Assembly (NCBI RefSeq): GCF_015773195.1 | Contig: NZ_JADWYK010000008.1 | Location: forward strand, 62,001-126,000 | Direction: 5' to 3' | Origin: Hymenobacter guriensis | GTDB taxonomy: Bacteria > Bacteroidota > Bacteroidia > Cytophagales > Hymenobacteraceae | Length of the DNA: 64,000 nucleotides | Part shown: piece by piece, positions 24,374 to 31,554 of the stretch | Position numbering within the stretch: position 1 is the stretch's first letter | Layout of the letters: every line of letters begins with the position of its first letter | The notes under the pieces: model-generated | Database searches by the model: none | What the model was told of the DNA's origin: nothing | Seen by the model: only the letters and a program-made list of their open reading frames with translations | Translations under genes and position numbers: made by a program

Positions 24374-25885
24374 TTACCGCACGCCCAGTCGGTTCCGCTT
24401 CCAGGCTGAGGCGGTAGCAACCGGAGCTTCCGTAGCGGCAGGAGTAGCGCCGGGTTTCTTTTCTGCGAGCAGCATGGCCGTGAGCACGGCGGCGAGCTTG
24501 GCGGTGGTTTCGTCGGGGGCGGCAGGCTTCAGGCTCTCGGGGGTGAAGTGGTCCTTGATGAAGTTGGTGTCGAAGTTGCCGCTCACGAAGGCCGGGTGCC
24601 GGAGCACGTAGCGCCCAAAGTCCAGCGTGGTTTGGATGCCCGTAATCTGGTACTCGTCAATGGCGCGTAGCATCCGGGCAATGGCCTCCTCGCGCGTAGC
24701 CCCGAAGGTGACGAGCTTGGCAATCATGGGGTCGTAGTGAATCGGAATTTCCATGCCCTGCTCGAAGCCGTCGTCCACGCGTACGCCGGGGCCCTGGGGG
24801 CGCACGTAGGTAGTGAGTGTGCCGATGTCGGGCAGGAAGTTGTTCTGCGGGTCTTCGGCGTACACGCGCAGCTCCAGGGCGTGCCCGTTGATGTGCAGGT
24901 CCTCCTGGCGGAAGGCGAGGGGCAAACCCTGGGCTACCTTGATCTGCTCCTTCACCAGGTCGAGGCCGGTAATCTGCTCCGTGACGGGGTGCTCCACCTG
25001 CAGGCGGGTGTTCATCTCCAGGAAGTAGAAGTTGCGCTGGTCGTCGAGCAGGAACTCTACCGTGCCGGCCCCGGTGTAGTCGCAGGCGCGGGCCACGTCC
25101 ACGGCGCAGCGGCCCATTTCGGCGCGCAGCTCGGGCGTGAGTACCGCCGACGGAGCTTCCTCAATCACCTTCTGGTGGCGGCGCTGAATGCTGCACTCGC
25201 GCTCAAACAAGTGCACAATGTTGCCGTGCTCGTCGCCCAACACCTGGATTTCGATGTGGCGTGGGCCGGTTACAAACTTCTCAATAAACACCGAGCCGTC
25301 GCCGAAGGCCGAGGTCGCCTCATTGATGGCCAACTGCATCTGCTCCTCAAACTCACTTTCGGCGTTGACGATGCGCATGCCCTTGCCGCCGCCCCCGGCC
25401 GAGGCCTTGATCAGGATGGGAAAACCCACCGTTGCGGCAATCCGCTTGGCTTCCTCCACGTCCGAAATGGCTTCGTCGGTGCCCGGCACCAGCGGAATGT
25501 TGTAGGCCTTCACGGCCTGCTTGGCCGAGAGCTTATCGCCCATCACGTTCATGGCCTCCGGCGAAGGACCCACGAAGATGATACCGGCCTCCTTCACCAT
25601 GCGGGCAAACTCGGCGTTTTCGCTCAGGAAGCCGTAGCCCGGGTGAATGGCGTCGACGCCCAGCTGGCGGCAGACTTCCAGAATCTTGTCGCCGCGCAGG
25701 TAGCTGTCTTTGCTGGCGGGCGGGCCCACGCACACGGCCTCATCGGCGTAGCGCACGTGCAGGGCGTTGCGGTCGGCCTCGGAGTAGATGGCCACGGTCT
25801 GCAGGCCCATTTCTTTGGCCGAGCGCAGCACGCGCAGCGCAATTTCGCCGCGGTTGGCCACGAGCAGCTTGGTAATTTTCTTCAT
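24374..25885 (-). CDS. accC: Biotin carboxylase subunit of acyl-CoA carboxylase
   Basis: ATP-dependent carboxylation of biotin on a carrier protein, the first half-reaction of acetyl- or propionyl-CoA carboxylase. The 503-residue protein starts MKKITKLLVANRGEIALRVL and has the ATP-grasp glycine loop KASAGGGGKGMRIV, the catalytic-site HLFERECSIQRRHQKVIEEA and MNTRLQVEHPVTE. It is longer than stand-alone AccC (~450); the last ~50 residues are Ala/Pro-rich and low in complexity. No biotin-attachment motif (MKM) is present, so a separate carrier is needed. No accB or carboxyltransferase gene lies beside it, so acetyl- and propionyl-CoA roles cannot be separated. The ATG at 25885 was chosen by homology. 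Confidence 0.9.
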   Translation of the reverse strand: MKKITKLLVANRGEIALRVLRSAKEMGLQTVAIYSEADRNALHVRYADEAVCVGPPASKDSYLRGDKILEVCRQLGVDAIHPGYGFLSENAEFARMVKEAGIIFVGPSPEAMNVMGDKLSAKQAVKAYNIPLVPGTDEAISDVEEAKRIAATVGFPILIKASAGGGGKGMRIVNAESEFEEQMQLAINEATSAFGDGSVFIEKFVTGPRHIEIQVLGDEHGNIVHLFERECSIQRRHQKVIEEAPSAVLTPELRAEMGRCAVDVARACDYTGAGTVEFLLDDQRNFYFLEMNTRLQVEHPVTEQITGLDLVKEQIKVAQGLPLAFRQEDLHINGHALELRVYAEDPQNNFLPDIGTLTTYVRPQGPGVRVDDGFEQGMEIPIHYDPMIAKLVTFGATREEAIARMLRAIDEYQITGIQTTLDFGRYVLRHPAFVSGNFDTNFIKDHFTPESLKPAAPDETTAKLAAVLTAMLLAEKKPGATPAATEAPVATASAWKRNRLGVR

Positions 25886-25935
25886 GGAGAGAGAGTAAGG
25901 GGCGGGTGGGAGAGAGGTCGGTAGAAAGAGAAAAC

Positions 25936-26060
25936 GAACGTCATTCCGAGCATGTGGCGCATCAAGCCAGGGACAGAGGAATCTTGCTAGTGTGGTAAAA
26001 TCAGTTACCACCGCCACTATCAGCACGCGAGATTCCTCGGCTGGGCTCGGAATGACGTTC
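25936..26060. repeat. REP-like palindrome with CATTCCGAGC ends
   Basis: GAACGTCATTCCGAGC (25936-25951) and GCTCGGAATGACGTTC (26045-26060) are perfect 16-base inverses. Further inside, GAGGAATCTTGC and GCGAGATTCCTC pair as well. The layout resembles dispersed intergenic palindromes I associate with Hymenobacter-type genomes; copy number cannot be judged here. Confidence 0.8.
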
Positions 26061-26170
26061 TATATTAAAAGCAACTAAGTCATTTAGCACCCAAAGAAAC
26101 ACCATTCCATCGGCACCTTCAACCCCGGCAGGCAAAATCCCGGAAGGTTGGAAGCCTGCCGGGCAACGGT

Positions 26171-26178
26171 TACCTTTG
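26171..26178 (+). promoter_or_regulatory. -7 promoter box, first of two
   Basis: TACCTTTG, full consensus match, 88 bases before the alpha-oxoamine synthase start. Confidence 0.6.
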
Positions 26179-26188
26179 CGGATTGCCA

Positions 26189-26196
26189 TAACTTTG
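26189..26196 (+). promoter_or_regulatory. -7 promoter box, second of two
   Basis: TAACTTTG, full consensus match, 18 bases after the first box and 70 before the gene start, so two start sites are possible. Confidence 0.55.
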
Positions 26197-26265
26197 CACA
26201 TTCCCCGGCGGTTGGGGTTTCGGTCGTAGCCGCTCGTTTTCGTTTCACATTCAACCCGTTCCTTC

Positions 26266-27516
26266 GTGGATCTATTTGAGAAGATTGCCGCCAACCGCGG
26301 CCCGCTGGGCAGCCACTCGCACTATGCGCACGGCTATTTTACCTTCCCCAAGCTGGAAGGCGAGATTAAGCCCCGCATGATTTTCCGCGGCAAAGAGGTG
26401 CTCACCTGGAGCCTGAACAACTACCTGGGCCTAGCCAACCACCCCGAGGTGCGCAAAGCCGACGCCGACGCGGCTGCTGAGTACGGCATGGCCCTGCCCA
26501 TGGGCGCCCGCATGATGAGCGGCAACTCCAACCTGCACGAGCAGCTGGAAAGCGAGCTGGCTGAGTTTGTGATGAAGCCCGACTGCATGCTCCTCAACTT
26601 CGGCTACCAGGGCGTGGTGAGCATCATCGATGCTATGGTGAACCGCCACGACGTGATTGTGTACGACGCCGAGTCGCACGCCTGCATCATCGATGGGGTG
26701 CGCCTGCACGCGGGCAAACGCTTCGTGTACGTGCATAACGACATGCAGAGCCTGGAAAAGCAGCTGGAGCGCGCCCAGCGCATCATCGATGAAACCGGCG
26801 GCGGCATTCTGGTGATTACCGAAGGCGTATTTGGCATGTCGGGCAACCAGGGCAACCTGCGCGGCGTGGTGGCGCTGAAGGAGAAATATCAGTTCCGCCT
26901 GTTCGTGGATGATGCCCACGGCTTCGGTACACAGGGCGCAACGGGGGCCGGCACGGGCGAAGAACAGGGCGTACAGGACGGTATAGACCTTTATTTTTCG
27001 ACGTTTGCCAAGTCCATGGCCAGTATTGGCGCCTTTGTAGCGGGCCCCGAGAACGTAATTGAATATTTGCGCTACAACATGCGCAGCCAGATTTTCGCCA
27101 AAAGCCTGCCCATGCCGCTCGTAGTGGGGGCTTTGAAGCGCCTGGAGCTGCTGCGCACCCGCCCCGAGCTCAAGGAAAACCTCTGGACCATCGTGCGGGC
27201 CCTGCAAAGCGGCCTGCGCGAAAAAGGCTTCAACATCGGCACTACCACCTCCTGCGTGACGCCGGTGCTGCTGAGCGCGCAAATTTCCGACGCGGCCCAG
27301 ATTACCTTCGATCTGCGTGAGAATCACGGTATTTTCTGCTCAATCGTGGTGTATCCGGTGGTTCCTAAGGGCGTAATCATGCTGCGCCTCATCCCCACGG
27401 CCTCGCATAGCTTAGATGACGTAGCCGTGACCATTAAGGTCTTTGAAGCGGTGCAGGAAAAGCTTTCCAAAGGGCTGTACTCGAAAGCCGAAATTCCGGC
27501 GGGTTTGCAGGACTAA
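26266..27516 (+). CDS. Alpha-oxoamine synthase family PLP enzyme (serine palmitoyltransferase-like)
   Basis: A 416-residue fold-type I PLP enzyme of the family that includes serine palmitoyltransferase, 8-amino-7-oxononanoate synthase and glycine C-acetyltransferase; these condense an amino acid with an acyl-CoA. Motifs: SLNNYLGLANHPEV, the PLP-stacking ESHACIIDGVRLHAG, the cofactor Asp in FVDDAHGFGTQG and the Schiff-base Lys in STFAKSMASIGAF. The substrate cannot be fixed; sphingolipid synthesis is plausible in Bacteroidota, but no other sphingolipid or biotin gene is nearby. The start is GTG at 26266, directly before the conserved MDLFEKI. A strong terminator follows. Confidence 0.85.
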   Translation: MDLFEKIAANRGPLGSHSHYAHGYFTFPKLEGEIKPRMIFRGKEVLTWSLNNYLGLANHPEVRKADADAAAEYGMALPMGARMMSGNSNLHEQLESELAEFVMKPDCMLLNFGYQGVVSIIDAMVNRHDVIVYDAESHACIIDGVRLHAGKRFVYVHNDMQSLEKQLERAQRIIDETGGGILVITEGVFGMSGNQGNLRGVVALKEKYQFRLFVDDAHGFGTQGATGAGTGEEQGVQDGIDLYFSTFAKSMASIGAFVAGPENVIEYLRYNMRSQIFAKSLPMPLVVGALKRLELLRTRPELKENLWTIVRALQSGLREKGFNIGTTTSCVTPVLLSAQISDAAQITFDLRENHGIFCSIVVYPVVPKGVIMLRLIPTASHSLDDVAVTIKVFEAVQEKLSKGLYSKAEIPAGLQD

Positions 27517-27535
27517 TCTGACTGCCCGCACTTAC

Positions 27536-27565
27536 AAAGCCGGCCGCTACCCAGCGGCCGGCTTT
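27536..27565. terminator. Terminator after the alpha-oxoamine synthase gene
   Basis: AAAGCCGGCCGCT and AGCGGCCGGCTTT form a perfect 13-base stem with a 4-base loop, 20 bases after the stop. Confidence 0.88.
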
Positions 27566-27756
27566 CTTGTTTTGTATTATTCGGTTATTATTGGCCAGCA
27601 TAGCGCAGGCTGCGTACAGCAATTGCAGCATAAAAAAGGCCCTGTACGGCTCCTAATGGGGTTTAATAAAAAAAGTTGACAACTTGCTTGTATTTGAAAT
27701 CCCTGTATATTAGAGCCGATTAACCACTTTCTCCACACCCACTAACCCCCTCTCCA

Positions 27757-28023
27757 ATGAGCAATTTTGGCCAATTGAAAGACCTCGTGATGTCCCTGGA
27801 AGGCGACTTCGAGAAGTTCTACGACAAGGGCAACTCGGCCGCTGGTACCCGCGTGCGCAAAGGCATGCAGGAACTGAAGAACATGGCGCAGACCATCCGC
27901 ACCGAGGTACAGAACGCTAAGAACACCGCCGCTGCTCCCGCTGCTGGTGCTGCCAAAGCGGCTCCTGCTGCTAAAAAGGCCGCTCCTGCCGCCAAGAAAG
28001 CTGCTCCTGCCAAGAAGAAGTAG
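27757..28023 (+). CDS. Histone H1-like DNA-binding protein
   Basis: An 88-residue protein with two parts. The N-terminal ~57 residues (MSNFGQLKDLVMSLEGDFEK and following) form a helical domain resembling the N-terminus of chlamydial Hc1. The C-terminal ~30 residues are an Ala/Pro/Lys tail with repeats of the type KKAAPAAKKAAPAKKK, as in eukaryotic H1 tails and bacterial Hc1-like proteins. It should bind and compact DNA without sequence preference. It is monocistronic, preceded by an AT-rich promoter region and followed by a terminator nested in a larger palindromic repeat. Being small and basic, it is probably highly expressed, but that is inference. Confidence 0.82.
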   Translation: MSNFGQLKDLVMSLEGDFEKFYDKGNSAAGTRVRKGMQELKNMAQTIRTEVQNAKNTAAAPAAGAAKAAPAAKKAAPAAKKAAPAKKK

Positions 28024-28027
28024 TCTG

Positions 28028-28210
28028 AACCACGGATTCGCGCGGATTTATCGGATTTCGCGGATTTTGTGGACGATTAAAAAGGGCTTGCCTTCTGGCA
28101 AGCCCTTTTGTTTTCTGCTTCAGGCGGATTCAGGTGGAACGGTGCCGGCTACAAAATCCGTGCAAACCGATAAATCCGCGCGAAACGAAGTGCGGCGTAG
28201 CCAATCCGTG
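28028..28210. repeat. Large palindromic repeat of the CACGGATT/AATCCGTG type
   Basis: The left arm (CCACGGATTCGCGCGGATTT then ATCGG and GGATTTTG) and the right arm (CAAAATCCG, CCGATAAATCCGCGCGA, AATCCGTGG) are inverses across about 180 bases, enclosing the histone-like gene's terminator. The word GGATT recurs in each arm. This kind of repeat is, to my knowledge, widespread in intergenic regions of Bacteroidota. Confidence 0.75.
28080..28109. terminator. Terminator after the histone-like gene
   Basis: AAAAGGGCTTGCC and GGCAAGCCCTTTT form a perfect 13-base stem with a 4-base loop. It can serve both the histone-like gene and the convergent tyrS. Confidence 0.9.
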
Positions 28211-28226
28211 GTTCTGCCAGTTGAGC

Positions 28227-29525
28227 TCAGACGAGCTTGATGAGGAAGTAGTTCTTTTTGCCTTTCTGAGCGACAAAGTACTTATCCAGCAGTAGCGGTA
28301 TATCCAGGGCTACTTGCTCGGGCTGCACTTTCACGCGGTTCAGGCTCACGCCGCCGCTTTGCATCATTTTGCGGGCCTCACCCCGGGAAGAAAAGATGGC
28401 GCCGTTGGTGGCGTCGCTCAGCAGGTTCACCACGTTTAGCTCTGCGAGCAGCGCGTGCGAAACCTCCAGGCGGGGCACGCCGGCAAACACGTCCAGCAGC
28501 GTGGCTTCATCAAGGCTGCTTAGCTCACCGCCACCGAACAGCACTTCGGAAGCCGACAGGGCCGCCTCAAACGCGGCCTCGCCGTGCACGCGGATGGTTA
28601 CGTCTTTGGCCAGGGCCTTCTGCAGCACCCGCAGGTGCGGTGCCTGGGCGTGCTCGGCCTCCAGCGCCTCAATCTCCTCCTGGCTCAGCAGCGTGAACAC
28701 CCGGATTAGGCGAGGCACATCGGCGTCGGCGGCATTGAGGAAAAACTGGTAGAACTGGTAGGGCGAGGTCATGGAGGCATCAAGCCACACGGTGCCGGTT
28801 TCACTCTTGCCGTACTTGGTGCCGTCGGCCTTGGTGATAAGCTGGCCGGTGAGGGCGTAGGCTTTGCCCTCGCCGCCCGACATGCGCCGGATCAGCTCCG
28901 TGCCGGTGGTGATGTTGCCCCACTGGTCGCTGGCGCCCATCTGCAGGGTGGTGCCAAGTTCCTTATAGAGGTGAAAGAAGTCGTAGCCCTGCAGGAGCTG
29001 GTAGCTGAACTCCGTGTAGCTGATGCCCTCGGCGCCCGAGTCCTCGTTGCCGCCGATGCGGCGCTTTACCGAGTCCTTGGCCATCATGTAGTTCACGGTG
29101 AGGTGCTTGCCTACTTCGCGCAGGAACTGCAGAAACCCGAACTCCTTGAACCAGTCGTAGTTGTTGACCACGCGGGCCCCGGTGGGCGAGTCGTCGAACA
29201 CCAGAAACTTCTCCAGCTGCGCCCGGATGCCGGCCTGGTTGCGGCGCAGGGCCTCCTCATCCAGCAGGTTCCGCTCGGCCGACTTGCCCGACGGGTCGCC
29301 AATCATGCCGGTAGCGCCGCCTACCAGCGCCAGGGGGCGGTGGCCGGCGCGCTGCAGGTGCACCAGCAGCATAATGGTGGCCAGGTTGCCGATGTGCAGG
29401 GAAGGCGCCGTGGGGTCGAAGCCGATGTAGCCGGTGATGGGCGCGTTCTGCCGCAGGTGCTCCTCAGTGCCGGGCATCATGTCGTGAAACATGCCCCGCC
29501 AGCGCAGTTCATCTATTAGGTTCAA
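28227..29525 (-). CDS. tyrS: Tyrosyl-tRNA synthetase
   Basis: Charges tRNA-Tyr. The 432-residue class I synthetase has the HIGH-type motif [11 protein letters not shown], the tyrosine-binding [15 protein letters not shown] and [18 protein letters not shown], and a KMSKS equivalent KYGKSETG, followed by a C-terminal S4 RNA-binding domain ([15 protein letters not shown]). The start is TTG at 29525; the next Met is already inside the conserved N-terminal helix, so the TTG start ([14 protein letters not shown]) is required for normal length. It is transcribed divergently from holA, with its own -7 box at 29642-29649. Confidence 0.96.
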   Translation of the reverse strand: MNLIDELRWRGMFHDMMPGTEEHLRQNAPITGYIGFDPTAPSLHIGNLATIMLLVHLQRAGHRPLALVGGATGMIGDPSGKSAERNLLDEEALRRNQAGIRAQLEKFLVFDDSPTGARVVNNYDWFKEFGFLQFLREVGKHLTVNYMMAKDSVKRRIGGNEDSGAEGISYTEFSYQLLQGYDFFHLYKELGTTLQMGASDQWGNITTGTELIRRMSGGEGKAYALTGQLITKADGTKYGKSETGTVWLDASMTSPYQFYQFFLNAADADVPRLIRVFTLLSQEEIEALEAEHAQAPHLRVLQKALAKDVTIRVHGEAAFEAALSASEVLFGGGELSSLDEATLLDVFAGVPRLEVSHALLAELNVVNLLSDATNGAIFSSRGEARKMMQSGGVSLNRVKVQPEQVALDIPLLLDKYFVAQKGKKNYFLIKLV

Positions 29526-29641
29526 AGTGGAATTAGTAATTAAGAATTAGTAATTAAGAATCAGGCCGGCGGAGTAAACAAGTAGTCTGGTGCGTACCCT
29601 GAAGAAGCGATGCAGCCGGCTAATTCTCACAAAGCAGTCCG

Positions 29642-29649
29642 CAAAGGTA
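29642..29649 (-). promoter_or_regulatory. -7 promoter box of tyrS
   Basis: On the minus strand TACCTTTG, full consensus match, about 117 bases before the tyrS start. Confidence 0.65.
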
Positions 29650-29661
29650 AGAGGCAGGCCG

Positions 29662-29669
29662 TACCTTTG
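29662..29669 (+). promoter_or_regulatory. -7 promoter box of holA
   Basis: TACCTTTG, full consensus match, 80 bases before the holA start and 12 bases from the tyrS box, so the two promoters overlap back to back. Confidence 0.65.
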
Positions 29670-29748
29670 GGTAGGAAGAGTTGCGAAGGTTCCAGTTGGT
29701 TAGCCAAGGTCAATTCTTAATTACTAATTCTTAATTACTAATTCAAAC

Positions 29749-30825
29749 TTGACGCTCACGCCCGACGAAATCCTGAAGCAGCTCCAGCAGCGGCAGTTTG
29801 CGCCCGTGTACTTTCTGCAGGGCGAGGAGCCGTACTATATTGATCTGGTGGCCGATTTGCTGGAGAAGCACGTGCTGCCTGAGCACGAGAAAGGCTTCAA
29901 TCAGGTAGTCATCTACGGCAAGGATACCGATGTGACGGGCATTCTGGGCCAGGCCAAGCGCTTCCCCATGATGGCCGAGCGTTCCGTCGTGCTTGTGAAG
30001 GAAGCCCAGGCCGTGGCCGATCTGGAAGCCGAAAAATCGTGGCCATTTCTGGAGGCGTATCTGAAGAACCCGCTGCAAAGCACCGTGCTGGTGTTCTGCT
30101 ACAAGCACAAAACCCTGGATGCACGCCGCAAGCTGGGCAAGCTGCTTTCTGGCGATAAAAAGGAGCCTGCGCCGGCCGGCACGGTGCTCATGACCAGCAA
30201 GAAGCTCTACGACAACCAGGTGGCGCCCTGGCTAAGCCAGTATGTACGCTCCAAAAACCAGCAGATTACGCCCCAGGCCACCATTATGCTCTCCGAGTAC
30301 ATCGGAGCCGAGCTGGGCCGCCTCACGAATGAGGTCGACAAGATGCTGCTCAACCTGCTGCCCGGCCAGGCCATCGACGAGGACCTGGTGCAGCGGATGG
30401 TGGGCATCAGCAAGGAGTACAACATCTTCGAGCTGCAGAGCGCCCTGGTGCGCCGCGACGTGCTCAAGGCCAACCGCATCCTGCTGTACTTCGAGGCCAA
30501 CCCCAAAAACAATCCGCTGATTCCTAACCTCACGCTGCTGTTCAACTTCTTCGCCCGCCTGCTGGCGCTGCACCAGAGCCCCAACCCCTCGGAGGCCGAC
30601 TGGCTGAAGATGGGCTTGCGTTTTCCCATTCAGCGCAAGGACTACCAGACCGGCCTGAAGGTGTTCGACTTCCACCGCACCCGCGACATCGTGCACCTGA
30701 TCCGCCGCGCCGACGCCCAAAGCAAAGGCATCGACTCGGGCTCCATGACCGACGGGGAAATCCTGCGCGAGCTGATCTGGCTGATCCTGCACCCGGTGCC
30801 GCTGCACGCGGTGCTGGGAGAGTAG
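29749..30825 (+). CDS. holA: DNA polymerase III delta subunit
   Basis: Clamp-loader subunit that opens the sliding clamp. The 358-residue protein shows the HolA pattern: PVYFLQGEEPYYIDLVADLL near the N-terminus, the Rossmann-like region FPMMAERSVVLVKEAQ, STVLVFCYKHKTLDARRKLG, and the three-helix C-terminal domain (ELGRLTNEVDKMLLNLLPG, KEYNIFELQSALVRRDVLKA). The delta subunit lacks ATPase motifs, consistent with this sequence. The start is TTG at 29749, directly before LTPDEILKQL. It is divergent from tyrS and followed 29 bases later by the GyrI-like gene. Confidence 0.93.
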   Translation: MTLTPDEILKQLQQRQFAPVYFLQGEEPYYIDLVADLLEKHVLPEHEKGFNQVVIYGKDTDVTGILGQAKRFPMMAERSVVLVKEAQAVADLEAEKSWPFLEAYLKNPLQSTVLVFCYKHKTLDARRKLGKLLSGDKKEPAPAGTVLMTSKKLYDNQVAPWLSQYVRSKNQQITPQATIMLSEYIGAELGRLTNEVDKMLLNLLPGQAIDEDLVQRMVGISKEYNIFELQSALVRRDVLKANRILLYFEANPKNNPLIPNLTLLFNFFARLLALHQSPNPSEADWLKMGLRFPIQRKDYQTGLKVFDFHRTRDIVHLIRRADAQSKGIDSGSMTDGEILRELIWLILHPVPLHAVLGE

Positions 30826-30854
30826 ACCACTAATTTTCCCGGAGCTTTCTTTCT

Positions 30855-31364
30855 ATGAGTTCTTTTCCCGCTTTGCAGCCCCGCCTGCTGGAAGCCCCCG
30901 CCCGTCAGCTGCTAGGCTGCAGTCTGGCTATGTCGCGGGCCGAAGACCAAACAGCCCTGCTCTGGCGCACCTTTATGCCGCGCCGGCGGGAAATTGCCTC
31001 GCCCGCCAGTCCCGACCTGTTCTCGGTGACCCAGTACCCGCCCGGCTATTTCGCAGGGTATGATGTCCACGCCAGGTTCTGCAAATGGGCTGCGGTGGCC
31101 GTGGATGGCGACGCGCCCGTGCCGTTGGGCATGGAGACCTTAACGGTGCCGGCCGGCCAGTATGCGGTATTCGACTACCGCGGGTCGAGCCTGGATACGC
31201 GGGTGTTTCAGTATATCCTGCTGGAGTGGCTGCCGGCCTCCGGGTTTGTCGTCGATGACCGGCCGCACCTGGAAGTGCTGGGCCCCGGCTACCGCAACGC
31301 CGACCCTGCGTCCGAGGAAGAAATCTGGCTACCCGTGCGGCCCCGCCCGGCTACGGGCAACTGA
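30855..31364 (+). CDS. GyrI-like / AraC effector-binding domain protein
   Basis: A 169-residue stand-alone small-molecule-binding domain. The two-fold repeat of beta-alpha-beta units is visible: ALLWRTFMPRRREI, FSVTQYPPGYF, FCKWAAVAVDG, then TLTVPAGQYAVFDYRGSSLD and VFQYILLEWLPASGFVVDDR and the terminal strand EEIWLPVRP. This matches the GyrI-like/integron-cassette-like effector-binding family. It has no DNA-binding domain. Ligand and partner are unknown. It follows holA closely and may be cotranscribed. Confidence 0.8.
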   Translation: MSSFPALQPRLLEAPARQLLGCSLAMSRAEDQTALLWRTFMPRRREIASPASPDLFSVTQYPPGYFAGYDVHARFCKWAAVAVDGDAPVPLGMETLTVPAGQYAVFDYRGSSLDTRVFQYILLEWLPASGFVVDDRPHLEVLGPGYRNADPASEEEIWLPVRPRPATGN

Positions 31365-31554
31365 CTGTTTACCGGGGGCTGACGTGCTAAACCACAAGTA
31401 GCAGCGGGCCAGAGGCGCCCGCCGGAAAAGAGAATTTTCAGGCAAAGGAAGGGGCATGGTTTTCCCGGTTGGGAAGTACCCCCGCTGGAAAGCGGGGCGT
31501 AGGAGCGGGCTTCATCCCGGGAGCGGGGGATGACAGCCACCGCTTGTGGGTGGC
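31365..31554. other. Convergent gap with GC-rich hairpins
   Basis: Between the GyrI-like gene and the minus-strand tolC-like gene. It contains CCCCGCTGGAAAGCGGGG and, at the tolC side, GCCACCGCTTGTGGGTGGC, which overlaps the tolC-like stop region. These could terminate one or both genes, but neither has a T run. Confidence 0.4.

Larger units (their letters stand above)
25886..26265. other. 380-base divergent intergenic region with a REP-like palindrome and two -7 boxes
   Basis: This gap separates the minus-strand carboxylase gene from the plus-strand alpha-oxoamine synthase. It holds the 125-base palindrome listed separately, then two full -7 boxes for the rightward gene. No open frame with coding character was seen. 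Confidence 0.6.
29527..29743. repeat. Inverted AATTACTAATTCTT repeats flanking the tyrS/holA promoters
   Basis: GAATTAGTAATTAAGAATTA and a further iteration (29530-29562) are inverse to CAATTCTTAATTACTAATTC and its iteration (29711-29743). The 150 bases between them hold both divergent promoters. The same AATTCTTAATT word occurs at 11793-11880. Confidence 0.75.

Noticed and set aside
24737..25924. A 395-residue plus-strand frame opposite accC
   Set aside because: Shadow of the biotin carboxylase gene, with no recognisable protein features.
21241..30000. CRISPR array among the repeated intergenic words
   Set aside because: Repeats are short, degenerate and lack unique spacers of constant length; no cas genes are present.
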